Shown here: one piece after another, positions 16,575 through 20,105 of the stretch
Position numbering within the stretch: position 1 is the stretch's first letter
Layout: every line of letters starts with the position of its first letter
Origin: JBDIBB01 sp039812685
Lineage (GTDB): Bacteria; Acidobacteriota; Vicinamibacteria; Vicinamibacterales; JAFNAJ01
Direction: 5' to 3'
Assembly (NCBI GenBank): GCA_039812685.1
Contig: JBDIBB010000074.1
Location: forward strand, 1 to 20,105
Length of the DNA: 20,105 nt
Notes under the pieces: model-generated
What the model was told of the DNA's origin: nothing
Databases searched by the model: none
What the model saw: only the letters and a program-made list of their open reading frames with translations
Position numbers and translations under genes: made by a program

Positions 16575-16590
16575 CGAGGCCCGGGCCTCG
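16575..16590. terminator. Perfect 16-base palindrome after the TerB gene
   Basis: CGAGGCCCGGGCCTCG is its own reverse complement and would fold as a six-base stem with a four-base loop. It lies 47 bases after the TerB stop and 66 before the lytic transglycosylase stop, between convergent genes. A terminator-like or transcript-end role is likely, but no T-tract follows. Confidence 0.35.
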
Positions 16591-16642
16591 CGGGGCCGCC
16601 AGCGGCGAACCGACGGCGGTCGGGCCCTGGGAGACCGGCACG

Positions 16643-16655
16643 CCGGGCGGCCCGG
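16643..16655 (-). terminator. GC hairpin directly after the lytic transglycosylase
   Basis: CCGGGC and GCCCGG are separated by one base and begin one base after the minus-strand TGA. The stem would have five pairs and a three-base loop. There is no T-tract. Confidence 0.3.
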
Positions 16656-16656
16656 T

Positions 16657-17376
16657 TCAGCGGTCGCGCGACACCACGTCGTAGGGCGTGCCGTCGCGCG
16701 GGCGCACGTTGGTGTAGCGCGGCACCTCGCGTCCATCCACCAGTTCGACCACACGATAGAACTCAGGGGCCGCAGGCCGGCGGGCCGCCAGCTGACCCGT
16801 GCGGTTGCGGACCTTCTTCACGTAGTCGCGCGTCTCGCGGTAGGGCGGCACCTCGAACCCGTAGCGATCGACGGCGCCCGGGCCGGCATTGTAGGCCGCC
16901 AGCGCCAGCGTCTCATCGCCTTGGTACCGATCGAGGAGTTCGCGCAGGTAGGCGACGCCGGCGCCGATGTTCTGCGCGGGATCGTAGGGGCGCTCCACGT
17001 CGAAGCGGGCCGCGGTGGCCGGCATCAGCTGCATCAGCCCCATCGCACCCTTGTGCGATCGTGCGCGCGGGTTGAAGCCGGATTCCACGGCGATGACCGC
17101 CCGCACCAGATCTGCCCGGACGCTGTGCCGCCGGGCGTGGTGGTCGATCAGGCCATCGATGTCAGTACCTGCTGGCGCCGCCAGGCGGCGGGTGGTGCGC
17201 ACACCGCTGCCGCCGGGTACCGCGTAGGTGACGGCGCCGGAGCCGAGCGGCTTGTCCGACAGCGTGAGCGTGCCGTTGGCGTCGCGGGCGACGTAGATCT
17301 GCGCCGCGGCCGGCGTGGTGGCGGCGGCGAGCAGGAGGACGGCGGCGATCGGGATCCGGGAGCGCTTGGCGGCCAT
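16657..17376 (-). CDS. Secreted lytic transglycosylase with N-terminal DUF4124-like domain
   Basis: This 239-residue exported enzyme would cleave peptidoglycan glycan strands with formation of 1,6-anhydro ends. A signal peptide (residues 1-25, KRSRIPIAAVLLLAAATTPAAA) leads to QIYVARDANGTLTLSDKPL, a DUF4124-type segment often found ahead of this catalytic domain. The SLT (family 1) domain starts near 73. The catalytic Glu98 lies in AVIAVESGFNP, with GLMQLMP at 113-119, AYNAG at 161-165 and PPYRETRDYV at 177-186. The ATG at 17376 is chosen because it begins the signal peptide; an upstream TTG at 17421 is in frame but unnecessary. No clear ribosome binding site is visible. An inverted repeat sits 12 bases upstream. 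It follows alaS on the same strand after 284 bases. Confidence 0.92.
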   Translation of the reverse strand: MAAKRSRIPIAAVLLLAAATTPAAAQIYVARDANGTLTLSDKPLGSGAVTYAVPGGSGVRTTRRLAAPAGTDIDGLIDHHARRHSVRADLVRAVIAVESGFNPRARSHKGAMGLMQLMPATAARFDVERPYDPAQNIGAGVAYLRELLDRYQGDETLALAAYNAGPGAVDRYGFEVPPYRETRDYVKKVRNRTGQLAARRPAAPEFYRVVELVDGREVPRYTNVRPRDGTPYDVVSRDR

Positions 17377-17660
17377 GACCGGGCGGAGGCACACGCCTCG
17401 TGTGCCATTCCCCCGGCGCAAGCACCGTGCCTGGTCCGCCCGATCGAGCGTGCCCGCGGAAATTCCTCGGAAATAGCTCTGGGCGCCTGTCGCGCCAGGC
17501 CGGTGCCCCGGCCGGCCGGAATCGGAATTTCGTCAGGACGATCTCAATTTTCGACAGTCGCCAGGCTCGTTGGTGAGCAGCCGATGCCTCGGATGCGGCG
17601 CCTGGCTGGCGCGCGGCCCGCCCGCCGGCGGGAGGCCCGCGGTGGCTCGGCGTCCTGCCG
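17377..17660 (-). other. Intergenic region between alaS and the lytic transglycosylase
   Basis: These 284 bases hold no gene that I can support. From the alaS side there is a GC palindrome, CCCGCCGGCGGG (17621-17632), that may end the alaS transcript. Next comes an AT-rich island (17520-17555) with two AATTT tracts, then a second AT-richer patch (17459-17476, GGAAATTCC and GGAAATAGC). The palindrome at 17388-17406 is closest to the transglycosylase start. The promoter for that gene should lie here, but no clear -35/-10 pair is apparent. Confidence 0.5.
17388..17406 (-). promoter_or_regulatory. Inverted repeat with two alternative hairpins upstream of the lytic transglycosylase
   Basis: GGCACAC (17388-17394) and GTGTGCC (17400-17406) are perfect inverted repeats around a five-base centre. 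The left arm and centre can instead pair as GAGGC (17386-17390) with GCCTC (17395-17399) around ACAC. The two folds are mutually exclusive. The element ends 11 bases before the ATG at 17376, so it could be a repressor operator or an RNA switch covering the translation start. No regulator is identified. Confidence 0.4.

Positions 17661-20105
<2,445 letters not shown>

Overview
This is a very GC-rich (clearly above 60 percent by eye), gene-dense bacterial chromosome segment. It carries 19 protein-coding genes, one of them (alaS) cut by the right edge. I see no tRNA, rRNA, CRISPR array, insertion sequence, prophage or plasmid function. An LptE-type lipoprotein shows a Gram-negative envelope. The strong GC bias, the gene order leuS-lptE-holA next to rpsT, and an etfB-etfA-EMO module beside a fab cluster suggest an Acidobacteriota member, most likely Vicinamibacteria. 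A Desulfobacterota or Myxococcota relative cannot be excluded. The taxonomic call is inference.

Region by region: 106-3320 (+) is a type II fatty acid synthesis operon, fabD-fabG-acpP-fabF. 3452-7860 (+) is an electron-transfer module. It holds etfB, etfA and a membrane haem/Fe-S oxidoreductase of the ETF:menaquinone oxidoreductase (EMO) kind, followed by a translationally coupled DUF374 acyltransferase. 7917-8939 (+) is a class II HDAC/acetylpolyamine amidohydrolase-like deacetylase, possibly leaderless. 9001-9998 (-) holds two small envelope proteins: a probable lipoprotein with two tandem DUF4333-like domains and a one-helix membrane protein. 10275-14538 (+) is leuS-lptE-holA. 14567-15436 (-) holds rpsT and an Hsp15-like S4 protein. 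15621-16527 (+) is a four-helix membrane protein plus a TerB-like protein. 16657-20105 (-) is alaS followed by a secreted lytic transglycosylase.

FabD loads malonyl groups onto AcpP, FabF condenses and FabG reduces. EtfAB collects electrons from acyl-CoA dehydrogenases (none in this window) and EMO would pass them to menaquinone, so the left third handles acyl chains in both directions. The remainder is translation, replication and envelope housekeeping.

Most genes are ordinary. The features worth a second look are non-coding or small: isolated -10-like AT islands with no visible -35 (one placed to give a leaderless mRNA), GC hairpins sitting directly behind stop codons, a palindrome with two alternative folds just ahead of the lytic transglycosylase, an AT-rich island upstream of it, and the duplicated DUF4333 lipoprotein. 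I found no convincing new multi-gene system. No gene-free stretch exceeds 300 bases; the two longest (9999-10274 and 17377-17660) are described.
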